Of a stretch of DNA of 64,000 nucleotides, positions 44,545 to 52,642 are shown piece by piece. The first letter of the stretch is position 1; every line of letters begins with the position of its first letter. This DNA is from JAJXTN01 sp038230895. Its GTDB lineage: Bacteria > Patescibacteriota > Saccharimonadia > Saccharimonadales > UBA4665. The translations under genes and the position numbers were made by a program. A model generated the notes under the pieces. The model did not search any database, had not been told where the DNA came from, and saw only the letters and a program-made list of their open reading frames with translations. The stretch lies in assembly GCA_038230895.1 (NCBI GenBank), contig JBBRMJ010000005.1, positions 1 through 64,000 of the forward strand. Direction: 5' to 3'.

Positions 44545-45225
44545 TTAGCCCCGCTTCTCGGTTATTTTGCCGTCACGAATTTCGACAATCCGACCAGCCT
44601 GACGAGCCACGCTCATATCATGCGTAATAATGAGTAGCGTAATGCCCTCTTTGTTCAGATCGTGTAATAACTTCATGATTTCCTCACCTTTGGCCGAATC
44701 CAGATTGCCGGTTGGCTCATCAGCAATGATAATCTTCGGCTTGCCGGCCAGGGCGCGGGCAATCGCCACTCGTTGGCGTTGACCACCGGACAGTTGGCTC
44801 GGCTTGTGCTTCAGCCGATCACCCAGCCCAACAGCCTCCAAGCACTCCTTAGCGCGGGCTTTGCGGTCTTTATTCTTCATCCGGGCAAATACCAGTGGCA
44901 GCATAACGTTTTCCAACGCTGTATTGGTCCCCTGCAGATTAAACGACTGGAAGACGAAGCCGATGTGCTGGTTGCGGTAGACTGACAGCTTACTATCATG
45001 GGTGTGCGTCAGCTGGTTGCCATCAACCATGACCGAACCATCATTCGGATGATCCAGCCCGCCGATGATATTGGCCAGCGTCGATTTACCCGACCCCGAC
45101 GGTCCCGTGATAGCAATAAATTCCCCCGGATTAACTCTAAATGAGACATTATCAAGCGCATTCAATGCCTCTCCACCGAGATGATAGGTTTTGGTCACGC
45201 CCTTCAGTTCAATAATTGGTTGCAT
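44545..45225 (-). CDS. ABC transporter ATPase, MacB/LolD type
   Basis: 226 residues with Walker A GPSGSGKSTLANII, Q-loop FVFQSFNL, signature LSGGQRQRVAIARAL, Walker B IIIADEPTGNLDS and the switch His in LIITHD. Forms an operon with the permease downstream. Cargo unknown; no membrane-fusion partner in the window. Confidence 0.93.
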   Translation of the reverse strand: MQPIIELKGVTKTYHLGGEALNALDNVSFRVNPGEFIAITGPSGSGKSTLANIIGGLDHPNDGSVMVDGNQLTHTHDSKLSVYRNQHIGFVFQSFNLQGTNTALENVMLPLVFARMKNKDRKARAKECLEAVGLGDRLKHKPSQLSGGQRQRVAIARALAGKPKIIIADEPTGNLDSAKGEEIMKLLHDLNKEGITLLIITHDMSVARQAGRIVEIRDGKITEKRG

Positions 45226-45304
45226 GTAGCCACCCTTTAACTCAAGCTTAAGCGTTTACAGAAAGTCACGCAAACAAATTTTTCCTGAAATTTCACGACC
45301 ACCT

Positions 45305-45417
45305 CTGTTAAGATAGTCGGCATGCGTCAATCGATAGGGATTGTTGGTCTGCCGAATGATAGCAAGGCTACTCTATTTAATGCTTTGACATGCAGTAATA
45401 TCTTGGCGGCAAATCAT
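45305..45417 (+). pseudogene. Decayed duplicate of the ychF promoter and 5' end
   Basis: From CTGTTAAGAT through ATG 45322 the sequence tracks the intact ychF start (46727-46842) at about 80% identity: MRQSIGIVGLPNDSKATLFN against MSLSIGIVGLPNVGKSTLFN. The Walker A glycine and lysine are lost (DSKAT). Homology ends near 45417, at the 3' end of the unknown gene on the other strand. Confidence 0.85.
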
Positions 45418-46637
45418 AGATTGAAGGCGGTGTTATGCGGATTTACGCCGTTAAGCTTAGAGATAGTGGCGAAACCGCGCTTGAATGCGTCTCGTGCGGC
45501 TTGGCCCGTCAGCCCGGAAGCCGCAATCTTACTAGTTACATGGCCAAAAATTAGCTCCCGATGTGAAGTCAATGAGGTCCCTGGCATCTGTATTGGCTCA
45601 TCACCAACCGCAATGCCTTCCGCGATTTTTTGTGGGATGCGAGATGTCTCACGACCTATAAGCACATCCGGATTATCTTTTGCAACGGTCAGCACGAGTT
45701 TTAACACATCATTCGCATCCTTATCAGCAGCATAAATGACGATACCATCACCTCGTAAACTATCGGCAGCCGTGCCCTTTCTTTGCCTGCCATGCAACAT
45801 TGCTAACTCAGGCGCGCGTTGTAGCATCTTGAGCTGAATTGACATGCCAGCCTCGTTGGCAGCCAATAAGACTTGCTCGAACATTTGGGGCGTCGCTAGC
45901 GCATCAGGGTTTAAGTAGATACGCTTAGCGAGTACTTCGTCCTGCTTCCGCATTTTTTGTTCAACCCGAGCATCGGAGTAGCCCATGATAAAAGTTCCAT
46001 TATCTTGACGCTGTATCCTGAAGTTTGTTCTAAAATCGACGGCGGCCACTTCGCCGTTATCAAGCGGATCTTTGCCATCGATTTCAAAGCCCTGGTATTC
46101 CAATTCCTTAACGGGAAAGTCGAAACGTTCTGACTTGCCGGTGCACCAATTAACGATACCATCAGCCGCCTGCCCACTCTCGGCAGCTAGCTTTGCCAAG
46201 TATGCATTTTTGGCATCCTTTATTTGTATTTTTCGAGCCGCGTCCTTAACGGCATCTGGATTCCGGGCAACACGTACTTTAAGATTTCGAGCTAGCATAT
46301 CGGTGGTAGCAAGATATATGCCAGCAATTTGCTCTGGGTCAGCGATAACAGCTATGTCCTTTTCAGTCGCCTGAACCTTATCCAAATAGCCTTTAATGCC
46401 CACTTTTTCGCCGCCAACGTAAAGACTATCTGTCAGACAGCCATCAATAAAGGCTGGTGATAGTTGCTTCTCGGTCTTTTGGGCATCCTCGAAGGTCTCA
46501 AATCGAATTCTGAGGGGACCACTGACAACGGTGTTTCCACCGAGCTGAGCCGGGTTAACAGCCACAGCTTCAGCTGGCTGATACGGTTGCCCGCCAGCTG
46601 TTTCGTTTAAAGCTCTAGGTGCTGCTTCTTGATGCAT
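45414..46637 (-). CDS. Hypothetical protein, C-terminal part HopA1-like (tentative)
   Basis: 407 residues, soluble, no signal. The second half (KRIYLNPDALATPQMFEQVLLAANEAG..., IQLKMLQ, GDGIVIYAADKD..., PIQMPGTSLTSHRE) follows the order of motifs I remember from HopA1-like proteins, which occur in plant-pathogen effectors and beside lanthipeptide genes. This is pattern memory and weak. It is inserted between a decayed and an intact ychF start and shares a promoter design with the gene at 42290. Confidence 0.65.
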   Translation of the reverse strand: MHQEAAPRALNETAGGQPYQPAEAVAVNPAQLGGNTVVSGPLRIRFETFEDAQKTEKQLSPAFIDGCLTDSLYVGGEKVGIKGYLDKVQATEKDIAVIADPEQIAGIYLATTDMLARNLKVRVARNPDAVKDAARKIQIKDAKNAYLAKLAAESGQAADGIVNWCTGKSERFDFPVKELEYQGFEIDGKDPLDNGEVAAVDFRTNFRIQRQDNGTFIMGYSDARVEQKMRKQDEVLAKRIYLNPDALATPQMFEQVLLAANEAGMSIQLKMLQRAPELAMLHGRQRKGTAADSLRGDGIVIYAADKDANDVLKLVLTVAKDNPDVLIGRETSRIPQKIAEGIAVGDEPIQMPGTSLTSHRELIFGHVTSKIAASGLTGQAARDAFKRGFATISKLNGVNPHNTAFNL

Positions 46638-46659
46638 ATGACTATTCTTGTTTTTTAGT

Positions 46660-46710
46660 AACTTATATAAACATTAGCATGTTTTTGCATAATTTACAAT
46701 GTTCGGCGTA
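46660..46710 (-). promoter_or_regulatory. Promoter/operator resembling that of the 42290 gene
   Basis: Minus strand TTGTAA-N17-TAATGT. ATGCTAATGTTTATA is identical to the copy at 43k, and GCAAAA precedes it in both. Leader about 60 nt. Confidence 0.6.
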
Positions 46711-46743
46711 AATAATACAGCTTTTATCTGTTAGAATGAGGAC

Positions 46744-47826
46744 ATGAGTCTATCAATTGGGATTGTTGGTTTGCCGAATGTTGGGAAGTCTACCCTGTTT
46801 AATGCCCTGACGGGCAGTAATATTCTGGCGGCAAATTACCCGTTTGCGACGATTGAGCCGAATACCGGGATCGTGCCGGTGCCAGATGAGCGTTTGGGCA
46901 AGCTGGGCGAGCTGTATCACACCGAGAAAATCGTGCCGGCGACGGTGACGTTTGTGGATATTGCTGGGCTAGTGGCGGGAGCCAGCGAGGGCGAAGGTTT
47001 GGGTAATCAATTCCTGAGCCACATCCGGACGACCAATGCCATCGTCCAAGTCGTGCGGGCCTTTGACGACGACAATGTTATTCACGTCGATGACGCCCAC
47101 GATCCGAGCAAAGATATTGGTGTTATCAACACTGAGCTGGTACTGGCTGACCTACAAACGCTATCCAAACGGCTGCCCAAAATGGAGAAAGAAGCGCGCG
47201 CCAATCCAAAATTGCAGCCGATTGTAACGACCTATCAACAGATACAAACGCGTCTCGATGATGGCCAACCGTTATGGCAATATGATGATATTGAGCAGGA
47301 GCACATCGCCGATTTGCAACTACTGACGATGAAGCCGGTGATTTACTTGTTCAACCTCGATGAAGCCGGGCTGAGTGACACAACTAAGCAGCAAACACTG
47401 CGCGAAATGGTGACCCCATCACAAGCCCTCTTTGTTTGCGCCAAATTGGAAAGCGAATTGAAAGATCTGGACGTGAGTGATGCTGCTGAGCTGCTGGAAA
47501 GTTATGGGCAGTCAGAATCCGGACTATTGCAACTCATCCACGCCGCCTACAAAACGCTTGGTTTGCAGAGTTATATGACGGCTGGCGTGCAGGAAGTACG
47601 GGCCTGGACAATTCCCGTCGGTGCCACTGCCCCACAAGCGGCTGGGGTGATTCACGGTGATTTTGAACGGGGCTTCATTGCGGCCGAAATTGTGGCCTAC
47701 GCCGATTTAATCACGGCCGGTTCCCTACCCGCAGCTAAAGCTGTCGGCAAAGTCCGCACCGAAGGCAAAACCTATGTTATGCGGCCAGATGATATTGTGG
47801 AATTTCGGTTTAACGTCAGTAAGTAG
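46744..47826 (+). CDS. ychF: Ribosome-binding GTPase/ATPase YchF
   Basis: 360 residues, complete Obg-family protein: P-loop GLPNVGKSTLFNALTG (10-25), NYPFATIEPN, DIAGLVAGASEGEGLGNQFL, and a C-terminal TGS domain (MTAGVQEVRAWTIPVGATAPQAAGVIHGDFERGFIAAEI). TAGAAT (46732-46737) lies exactly 6 nt before the ATG. Its 5' end has a decayed twin at 45305. Confidence 0.95.
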   Translation: MSLSIGIVGLPNVGKSTLFNALTGSNILAANYPFATIEPNTGIVPVPDERLGKLGELYHTEKIVPATVTFVDIAGLVAGASEGEGLGNQFLSHIRTTNAIVQVVRAFDDDNVIHVDDAHDPSKDIGVINTELVLADLQTLSKRLPKMEKEARANPKLQPIVTTYQQIQTRLDDGQPLWQYDDIEQEHIADLQLLTMKPVIYLFNLDEAGLSDTTKQQTLREMVTPSQALFVCAKLESELKDLDVSDAAELLESYGQSESGLLQLIHAAYKTLGLQSYMTAGVQEVRAWTIPVGATAPQAAGVIHGDFERGFIAAEIVAYADLITAGSLPAAKAVGKVRTEGKTYVMRPDDIVEFRFNVSK

Positions 47827-47828
47827 GC

Positions 47829-48830
47829 TTAGGCACCAGGCGAGTTGGCAATCTGGGTTGGTGTGGCAGTCAGTGGTGCTGCTGCGGCACTGGTCACCCG
47901 AGCTATTGGTCGGCTAAAGTTGCGGTTGCGCAGGGCCATGGGCAATTTGGAATAAGCGATGCGAAAAGCATTAATCTCCAGGCTGTGGTGGCCGGTGGCA
48001 GCCGAAGCCTGAGGCATTGGTTGGCTCGAGGCTTGCGGCGTCGATACCGGATGCTTACCAAAAACTTCCTCCATACCATCAGCGTAAAGCTCGGCTAGTT
48101 GTGGGCTAGCGGGCTGGTTTTGGGGTGTGCTGGGGGCAACAGGCAGTGGCTGCGCTGTGCTAGCAGTGGTCGCGGGGGTAGTTTCGGTGGGGATTGCTGC
48201 GCCAATCTGCTGTTCGTGCTGACGGAGCAAGCTTTGGGCGAACAGGTAATCCGATAATTCGGCATTGGGTTGAATTACCTGCGGTTGGGCGGGCAGCTGA
48301 GCACCCTGCAACTGCGCTTGCTGCAATTGTTTGCTTAATTCCTGCTGGCTAAGATACTGGGCAATCAGGTAGGCCTGCAGCTGTTGATTGATCTGTTCTA
48401 GGTGATCGTTCTGGCCTTGCTGATGCTTAGACTGGCTCTGTTTGGCATCGGCCATACAGTGCTGAACGTGTCCAATCAGTTTTCGCAGTCGTGGCTGGTT
48501 GTAGCTGCGGAAGCGCATCGTCTTGGAGCCAGTACTAACAACAATTTGAGCGCCCATCATGCGGTGGCTGTAATCAATTTCGTTAATCATGTCGAAGCGC
48601 AGGTCTTCAACGGTCAGATAGTTGAGTGGCTTTTTGTCAATCAACAGCACGCGGAAATTGGTGGCCACCAGTAGCGCGAAGCCACCTTCATAGATTCCAT
48701 TGACGGCTTCGTAAATCTCTTCGTCATCCAACAGAATCTTTGGTAACTCAGCGACTTCCGCCTTACCCCAAGCTCGAACATTGAAATGCAGTCGCTTCAG
48801 TTGGTCATGGACCGATTTCAGGCTTACCAT
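47829..48830 (-). CDS. Protein with N-terminal bacterial PH domain and Gln/Pro-rich tail
   Basis: 333 residues from ATG 48830 with AAGGAGGG upstream. Residues ~30-130 look like a YokE-type PH domain (GGFALLVATNFRVLLIDKKPLNYLTVEDLRFDMINEIDYSHRMMGAQIVVSTGSKTMRF in order, read as separate strands). The rest is Gln/Ala/Pro-rich and probably disordered. Convergent with ychF; divergent from crp across a shared operator region. Confidence 0.75.
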   Translation of the reverse strand: MVSLKSVHDQLKRLHFNVRAWGKAEVAELPKILLDDEEIYEAVNGIYEGGFALLVATNFRVLLIDKKPLNYLTVEDLRFDMINEIDYSHRMMGAQIVVSTGSKTMRFRSYNQPRLRKLIGHVQHCMADAKQSQSKHQQGQNDHLEQINQQLQAYLIAQYLSQQELSKQLQQAQLQGAQLPAQPQVIQPNAELSDYLFAQSLLRQHEQQIGAAIPTETTPATTASTAQPLPVAPSTPQNQPASPQLAELYADGMEEVFGKHPVSTPQASSQPMPQASAATGHHSLEINAFRIAYSKLPMALRNRNFSRPIARVTSAAAAPLTATPTQIANSPGA

Positions 48831-48885
48831 CACATCCCTCCTTGGTGTTACAACTCCATCATAAACTGTTTTAACTGTGCAAACC

Positions 48886-48922
48886 GTGAAAATGCTCACT
48901 TATTATGTGAGATTTTCATCAC
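48886..48922. promoter_or_regulatory. Crp/Fnr-type operators between divergent genes
   Basis: GTGAAAATGCT CAC (GTGA-N6-TCAC, 48886-48899) has the exact spacing of Crp sites; GTGAGATTTTCATCAC (48907-48922) is a second pair with N8. They lie upstream of the crp-like gene, suggesting autoregulation. Confidence 0.55.
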
Positions 48923-48970
48923 AAACTCAGGCCCGCCTAACAGTGCTCATCAATCGCCTATGTTTTTTAT

Positions 48971-48999
48971 TTGACTTTTAATATAAAAGTTCACATAAT
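48971..48999 (+). promoter_or_regulatory. Promoter of the Crp/Fnr-family gene
   Basis: TTGACT, 17-nt spacer, CATAAT, then 6 nt to the ATG at 49006: a textbook leaderless layout. Confidence 0.75.
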
Positions 49000-49005
49000 A
49001 AACAT

Positions 49006-49659
49006 ATGTTAGCCACTCTCAAGGAAATGGCCGAGTTCGTGGATCTATTCAGTAAGCGCGGCGTCAAACAGACGTACCGTAAGGGTGATTTTATCATCAG
49101 GCCCGGCGAATCACCGCCGGGCATTTTTTATATCCATCAGGGATTAGTCAAGGCTTACGACATCACCAAGTACGATGAAGAGAACCTCCTGATTATCCGC
49201 AAGGAGGGCGAACTCTTCCCCCTCATCTGGGGCATTACCGGCCAGGAACGCCACGTAATCTATCAAGCTCTGGCACCGACTACCACCTGGCAAATTAGTC
49301 GTGACACATTTCTAAAGTTCATCGAGAAGAAACCTGAGGCTTTGGCACCGATATTAGACATGACCCTAGAGATGTACCGCTTGCACAGCGAGCGCATCCT
49401 GAATCTTGAATATCGGACGGTTCGCGAACGTATCATCTCGTTCCTGCTGACCATGAGCCAGCGTTTTGGCAAAGAAACCGCCGAAGGATTGCTTATAGAA
49501 GTACCGCTTCGTCACCAAGACATCGCCAGCTCAGTCAACGCCACCCGCGAAACGACCAGCCGTGAGCTATCAGCCTTAGAGCGCAAAGGCCTCCTCCTGA
49601 ACAAGCAAACCCTCATCCTCCTCATAGACATCCCCGCCCTGCAGAAGTATCTGGCCTAG
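49006..49659 (+). CDS. Crp/Fnr-family transcriptional regulator
   Basis: 217 residues. Cyclic-nucleotide-binding-like barrel (YRKGDFIIRPGESPPGIFYIHQGLVKAYDI), a dimer helix and a C-terminal winged helix with VPLRHQDIASSVNATRETTSRELSALERKGLL as the DNA-reading part. No Fnr-type cysteine cluster, so it should sense a ligand, not oxygen by iron-sulphur. The cAMP residues (R-S) are not clear. The two palindromes upstream are likely self-binding sites. Confidence 0.9.
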   Translation: MLATLKEMAEFVDLFSKRGVKQTYRKGDFIIRPGESPPGIFYIHQGLVKAYDITKYDEENLLIIRKEGELFPLIWGITGQERHVIYQALAPTTTWQISRDTFLKFIEKKPEALAPILDMTLEMYRLHSERILNLEYRTVRERIISFLLTMSQRFGKETAEGLLIEVPLRHQDIASSVNATRETTSRELSALERKGLLLNKQTLILLIDIPALQKYLA

Positions 49660-49666
49660 CACAGAG

Positions 49667-49743
49667 TAATCTGTAATCTGTAATCTGTAATCTGTAATCT
49701 GTAATCTGTAATCTGTAATCTGTAATCTGTAATCTGTAATAAT
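49667..49743. repeat. Heptamer array (TAATCTG)10
   Basis: Ten perfect tandem copies of TAATCTG plus a partial; the other strand reads GATTACA. It begins 7 nt after the crp-like stop codon. Confidence 0.95.
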
Positions 49744-49762
49744 TGTAGGCCAGACCACCCCA

Positions 49763-49884
49763 TAAAACATCGGTGGTTGGTGCAGTTTGGGATAAAACAC
49801 GAAGCCCGCAAGCGAGCCGTACTAAGGTACGGTGAGTGCGGACTGGAATGTTTTGCCCGAAATGTGCCAGCCAGCGGTGTTTTA
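49763..49884 (-). repeat. Large-hairpin element, copy 2
   Basis: Base pairs TAAAACA with TGTTTTA, tip CCGTAC/GTACGG (49817-49832). On the minus strand it starts 2 nt after the PRT gene's stop and carries GGCACATTTCGGGC and TCACCGTACC like the other copies. Confidence 0.8.
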
Positions 49885-49886
49885 GG

Positions 49887-50543
49887 CTAGCGCCACTGGG
49901 CGATAATGTGCTCAATAGTCTTAATCGCAGTATCGTGGTCAGGAACATCCTGCGTATCGTAATAATGCTCAGTCGAGATATAATCCTCAACCACACTCAG
50001 ACAATACAAATCATCACAGACGATATGCATGCGGTCGACGGCCTGCACGCTGGCCAGTGGTGTCGCAACCACCAATTTCTCAATGGAGATCGGCTTCAAA
50101 TACTCAGCAATCAGATCAAGTGGAAAGCCAGTCTTCAGCCCATCGGAGACAATGATGACATTGTGGCCTTTCAGCAGTTTCCGCTCCATCACCCCGCCCC
50201 GCCCCACCAAGCGGTTCATTTCGTGCATACTAGTCATCTTTTCCTGCTCGATCAAGCCATAGTACTCACTGACCATTTCGTCTATTTCACCTGGCGAATA
50301 ACGATGGTTGTAGGCCATGGCACCGCTGGGCGTGATACCGGCAATAGCGTCTGGCTCCAGGGGTAATTTGATTTCGCTGGTCAGCAACATCATCAACACA
50401 CAGTGCAATTGGCTGGCAATCTGAGCGCCAACCATGACACCGCCATCATTGAGCGCCACCACAGCGCAGTTCTCATAGCGATACTTCTTAGCTAACTGCA
50501 CGCCGAGCATGCGCCCAGCCTGCATTCTCGAGGCAAAATACAT
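49887..50543 (-). CDS. Phosphoribosyltransferase-like protein
   Basis: 218 residues resembling PRT proteins: ENCAVVALNDGGVMVGAQIASQL for the first strand and VIIVSDGLKTGFPLDLIAEYL where the PRPP loop should be. The acidic doublet of a true PRPP loop is reduced to a single Asp, so activity is uncertain. TACACT (50550-50555) is exactly 6 nt before the ATG. Confidence 0.72.
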   Translation of the reverse strand: MYFASRMQAGRMLGVQLAKKYRYENCAVVALNDGGVMVGAQIASQLHCVLMMLLTSEIKLPLEPDAIAGITPSGAMAYNHRYSPGEIDEMVSEYYGLIEQEKMTSMHEMNRLVGRGGVMERKLLKGHNVIIVSDGLKTGFPLDLIAEYLKPISIEKLVVATPLASVQAVDRMHIVCDDLYCLSVVEDYISTEHYYDTQDVPDHDTAIKTIEHIIAQWR

Positions 50544-50575
50544 GCTACAAGTGTAGCATTCCGCTTAAGGCGAGC

Positions 50576-51304
50576 CTATCTGGATTGGGTAGTTCGCAGC
50601 AGGTAAAATCGCTCGCGATTGCCCTTGGCACCGGCAATGTCAGAATCCGCTTTATTAATAACCCGAAACGTCTGTAGCGCCCACTGCTCAAACGCTTTCA
50701 GAATGTCGCGTCGCATGCTGTCATTCTTGATAACGCCTTTGTGCTTCAAGCTACTATGCCCAGCTTCAAATTGCGGCTTCACCATGACCACGATCTGGGT
50801 CTGGGTGGTACTGAGTTTGGCAATACTTGGCAAAATGTCACGCAACGAAATAAACGACACGTCGGCCACCGCAATATCAAACTTGGTATCACTTTTGAAG
50901 TCTCGAATATCAGTTTTTTCGTGCAATTCAATCTGAGGATGACCGTGCAGGCTGGGATGCAACTGATCGGTGCCGACTTCGACAGCAATCACCTTTTTGG
51001 CCCCATGCCGCAACGCATAATCAGTGAAACCACCGGTGCTACTACCGACATCCAGTACCGTCTTCCCTTCAAAATCCAGTGATAAAGCCTGAGCCACCGA
51101 GGCCAGCTTCAACCCCGCCCGACTAACATATTGTTCAGTCGTTGTCAGCATGATGACATCATCGTCCTTTGCCATGTATCCCGGCTTCGTGACCGCCTTG
51201 CCATTAACAATCACCTGCCCCAGCTTAATATAACTCTCCGCCTGACTGCGCGTCGCCAACAACCCCAATTTCGTTAGCTTCTGATCAAGCCGTTGTTTAC
51301 TCAT
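50576..51304 (-). CDS. tlyA: TlyA-family rRNA methyltransferase / hemolysin-like protein
   Basis: 242 residues: N-terminal S4 RNA-binding domain (RLDQKLTKLGLLATRSQAESYIKLGQVIVNG) and an FtsJ-like methyltransferase with VLDVGSSTGGFTDYAL as SAM site. In mycobacteria TlyA 2'-O-methylates cytidines in 16S and 23S rRNA. TACAAT lies 10 nt before the ATG. Confidence 0.92.
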   Translation of the reverse strand: MSKQRLDQKLTKLGLLATRSQAESYIKLGQVIVNGKAVTKPGYMAKDDDVIMLTTTEQYVSRAGLKLASVAQALSLDFEGKTVLDVGSSTGGFTDYALRHGAKKVIAVEVGTDQLHPSLHGHPQIELHEKTDIRDFKSDTKFDIAVADVSFISLRDILPSIAKLSTTQTQIVVMVKPQFEAGHSSLKHKGVIKNDSMRRDILKAFEQWALQTFRVINKADSDIAGAKGNRERFYLLRTTQSR

Positions 51305-51322
51305 AGTGTTGACTATTGTAGC

Positions 51323-52012
51323 CTAAGCCACAGCCAAGACCTCATTGGTCGGCAGATCGATTAAATCAGCAATCTCACGACCGGCTTGAATGTGTTTGCT
51401 GACAGCATCAATCCCGACAACTACACCTTTACCGAGTGGGAATTTTGGAATTCCGTCTAAAATCCATTCCTTATAAACGTCATTACTTGTTCCCTCATCG
51501 GGCGTTGCTGCTTTTATGAAATCCCGGCGATACTGTCTGCGTATTATTTCCGGCATCATTGCAACACGACCAACCAACCCAATACCATACTTCGGTCTAT
51601 CAAACATAGAATAGAGTGAATCTGAGAATTTTCTATCGGCCACGTATGCTAAACCTTCAGTGGCCGCAAATTCGAGACTGGAATTAGGTTGATACGTTTC
51701 CATCCGCACACTATGCACGAGCTCATGAAAAAGAATGCCACTAATACGAAAGCTATTTATCTCTGTTTCAGCCATTAAGTATGGACGCAAATATAAATGG
51801 ATTGTTTTGGGCGTGGGCGTTTCTGCTAAACAGCTTGGCCGATTCAAATTATGGATGACAACCCGTTTTCGGTCTGTTAAGCCGATCTGAAATTCCGTGA
51901 GGCCATCACGCGTAAGTTCAACCGATGTCTCCAATAACGAGCGGATCGTGGCTCGCTTTTGAGGACTTTCAAAGCCCTCTCCCCACCTAAGCTCAATGCC
52001 AGGTTTTACCAT
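51323..52012 (-). CDS. Predicted zinc metalloprotease (HExxH), DUF2268-like
   Basis: 229 residues, soluble. GILFHELVHSVRMETYQ carries HExxH, and EFAATEGLAYVADRKF about 20 residues on supplies the third ligand (Glu), a gluzincin-type layout. The resemblance to DUF2268 is by memory. No signal peptide, so it acts inside or is exported by another route. Last of the rpsF-to-efp run, 63 bp after efp. Confidence 0.72.
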   Translation of the reverse strand: MVKPGIELRWGEGFESPQKRATIRSLLETSVELTRDGLTEFQIGLTDRKRVVIHNLNRPSCLAETPTPKTIHLYLRPYLMAETEINSFRISGILFHELVHSVRMETYQPNSSLEFAATEGLAYVADRKFSDSLYSMFDRPKYGIGLVGRVAMMPEIIRRQYRRDFIKAATPDEGTSNDVYKEWILDGIPKFPLGKGVVVGIDAVSKHIQAGREIADLIDLPTNEVLAVA

Positions 52013-52075
52013 AATATATCCGTCTCTTTGCTTTCTGATTCGATTCTATCACGCGTCCAGCTACCAATTGAAAAA

Positions 52076-52642
52076 CTAACCTTTTACCCGTTCGCGGTAG
52101 GCACCGGTGGTGGTGTCGACGGAGATGAGGTCACCTTGTTTGATAAAGGCTGGGACACGGATAGTAATGCCGGTTTCCAGGGTGGCTTCTTTGGTGATCG
52201 ACGAGCTGGTGTCACCTTTGACGGCGTCTTCGCTGTAGGTCACCTGCAATGGCACGTTCTTGGGCAATTCGACATTGATCGGGCGGTCATCGAAGAACTG
52301 CAATGAAACATTATCGCCCTCTTTCATGTAGCCGGCGCCATCACCAACCAAGTCAGCGGAAACTTCGAACTGAGCAAAGGTATCGCCATTCATGAAGAAG
52401 AAGTTGGTACCGTCATTGTAGAGGTACTGAACGGTTTGATTAGTGACGTCGGCTCGATCGAGCTGTTCGTTACCCTTGAATGTTTTCTCGAGGACTTTGC
52501 CGTCGAGCAGGCTTTTTATCCGGACGTTTACGATTGATCCGCCGCGCCCCATCACTTTCTGGTTGTAATCGACGACGCGGAACGGCTGGCCGTCTAGGAC
52601 GAACAGCGTTCCCTTCTTCAGCTCGGTTATTGATAGTGCCAT
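52076..52642 (-). CDS. efp: Elongation factor P
   Basis: 188 residues, three OB-like domains. Start MALSITELKKGTLFVLDGQPFRVV with GAGGAGGA upstream. The modified-residue loop reads KVMGRGGSIVNVRIKS: the tip residue (Lys in E. coli, after G) is Gly-Gly-Ser here with Arg before it. The C-terminal domain (GITIRVPAFIKQGDLISVDTTTGAYRERVKG) is typical. It relieves stalling at proline runs. Confidence 0.95.
   Translation of the reverse strand: MALSITELKKGTLFVLDGQPFRVVDYNQKVMGRGGSIVNVRIKSLLDGKVLEKTFKGNEQLDRADVTNQTVQYLYNDGTNFFFMNGDTFAQFEVSADLVGDGAGYMKEGDNVSLQFFDDRPINVELPKNVPLQVTYSEDAVKGDTSSSITKEATLETGITIRVPAFIKQGDLISVDTTTGAYRERVKG

Noticed and set aside
49667..49743. CRISPR array or coding repeat
   Set aside because: Pure 7-nt tandem repeat after a stop codon, no spacers.
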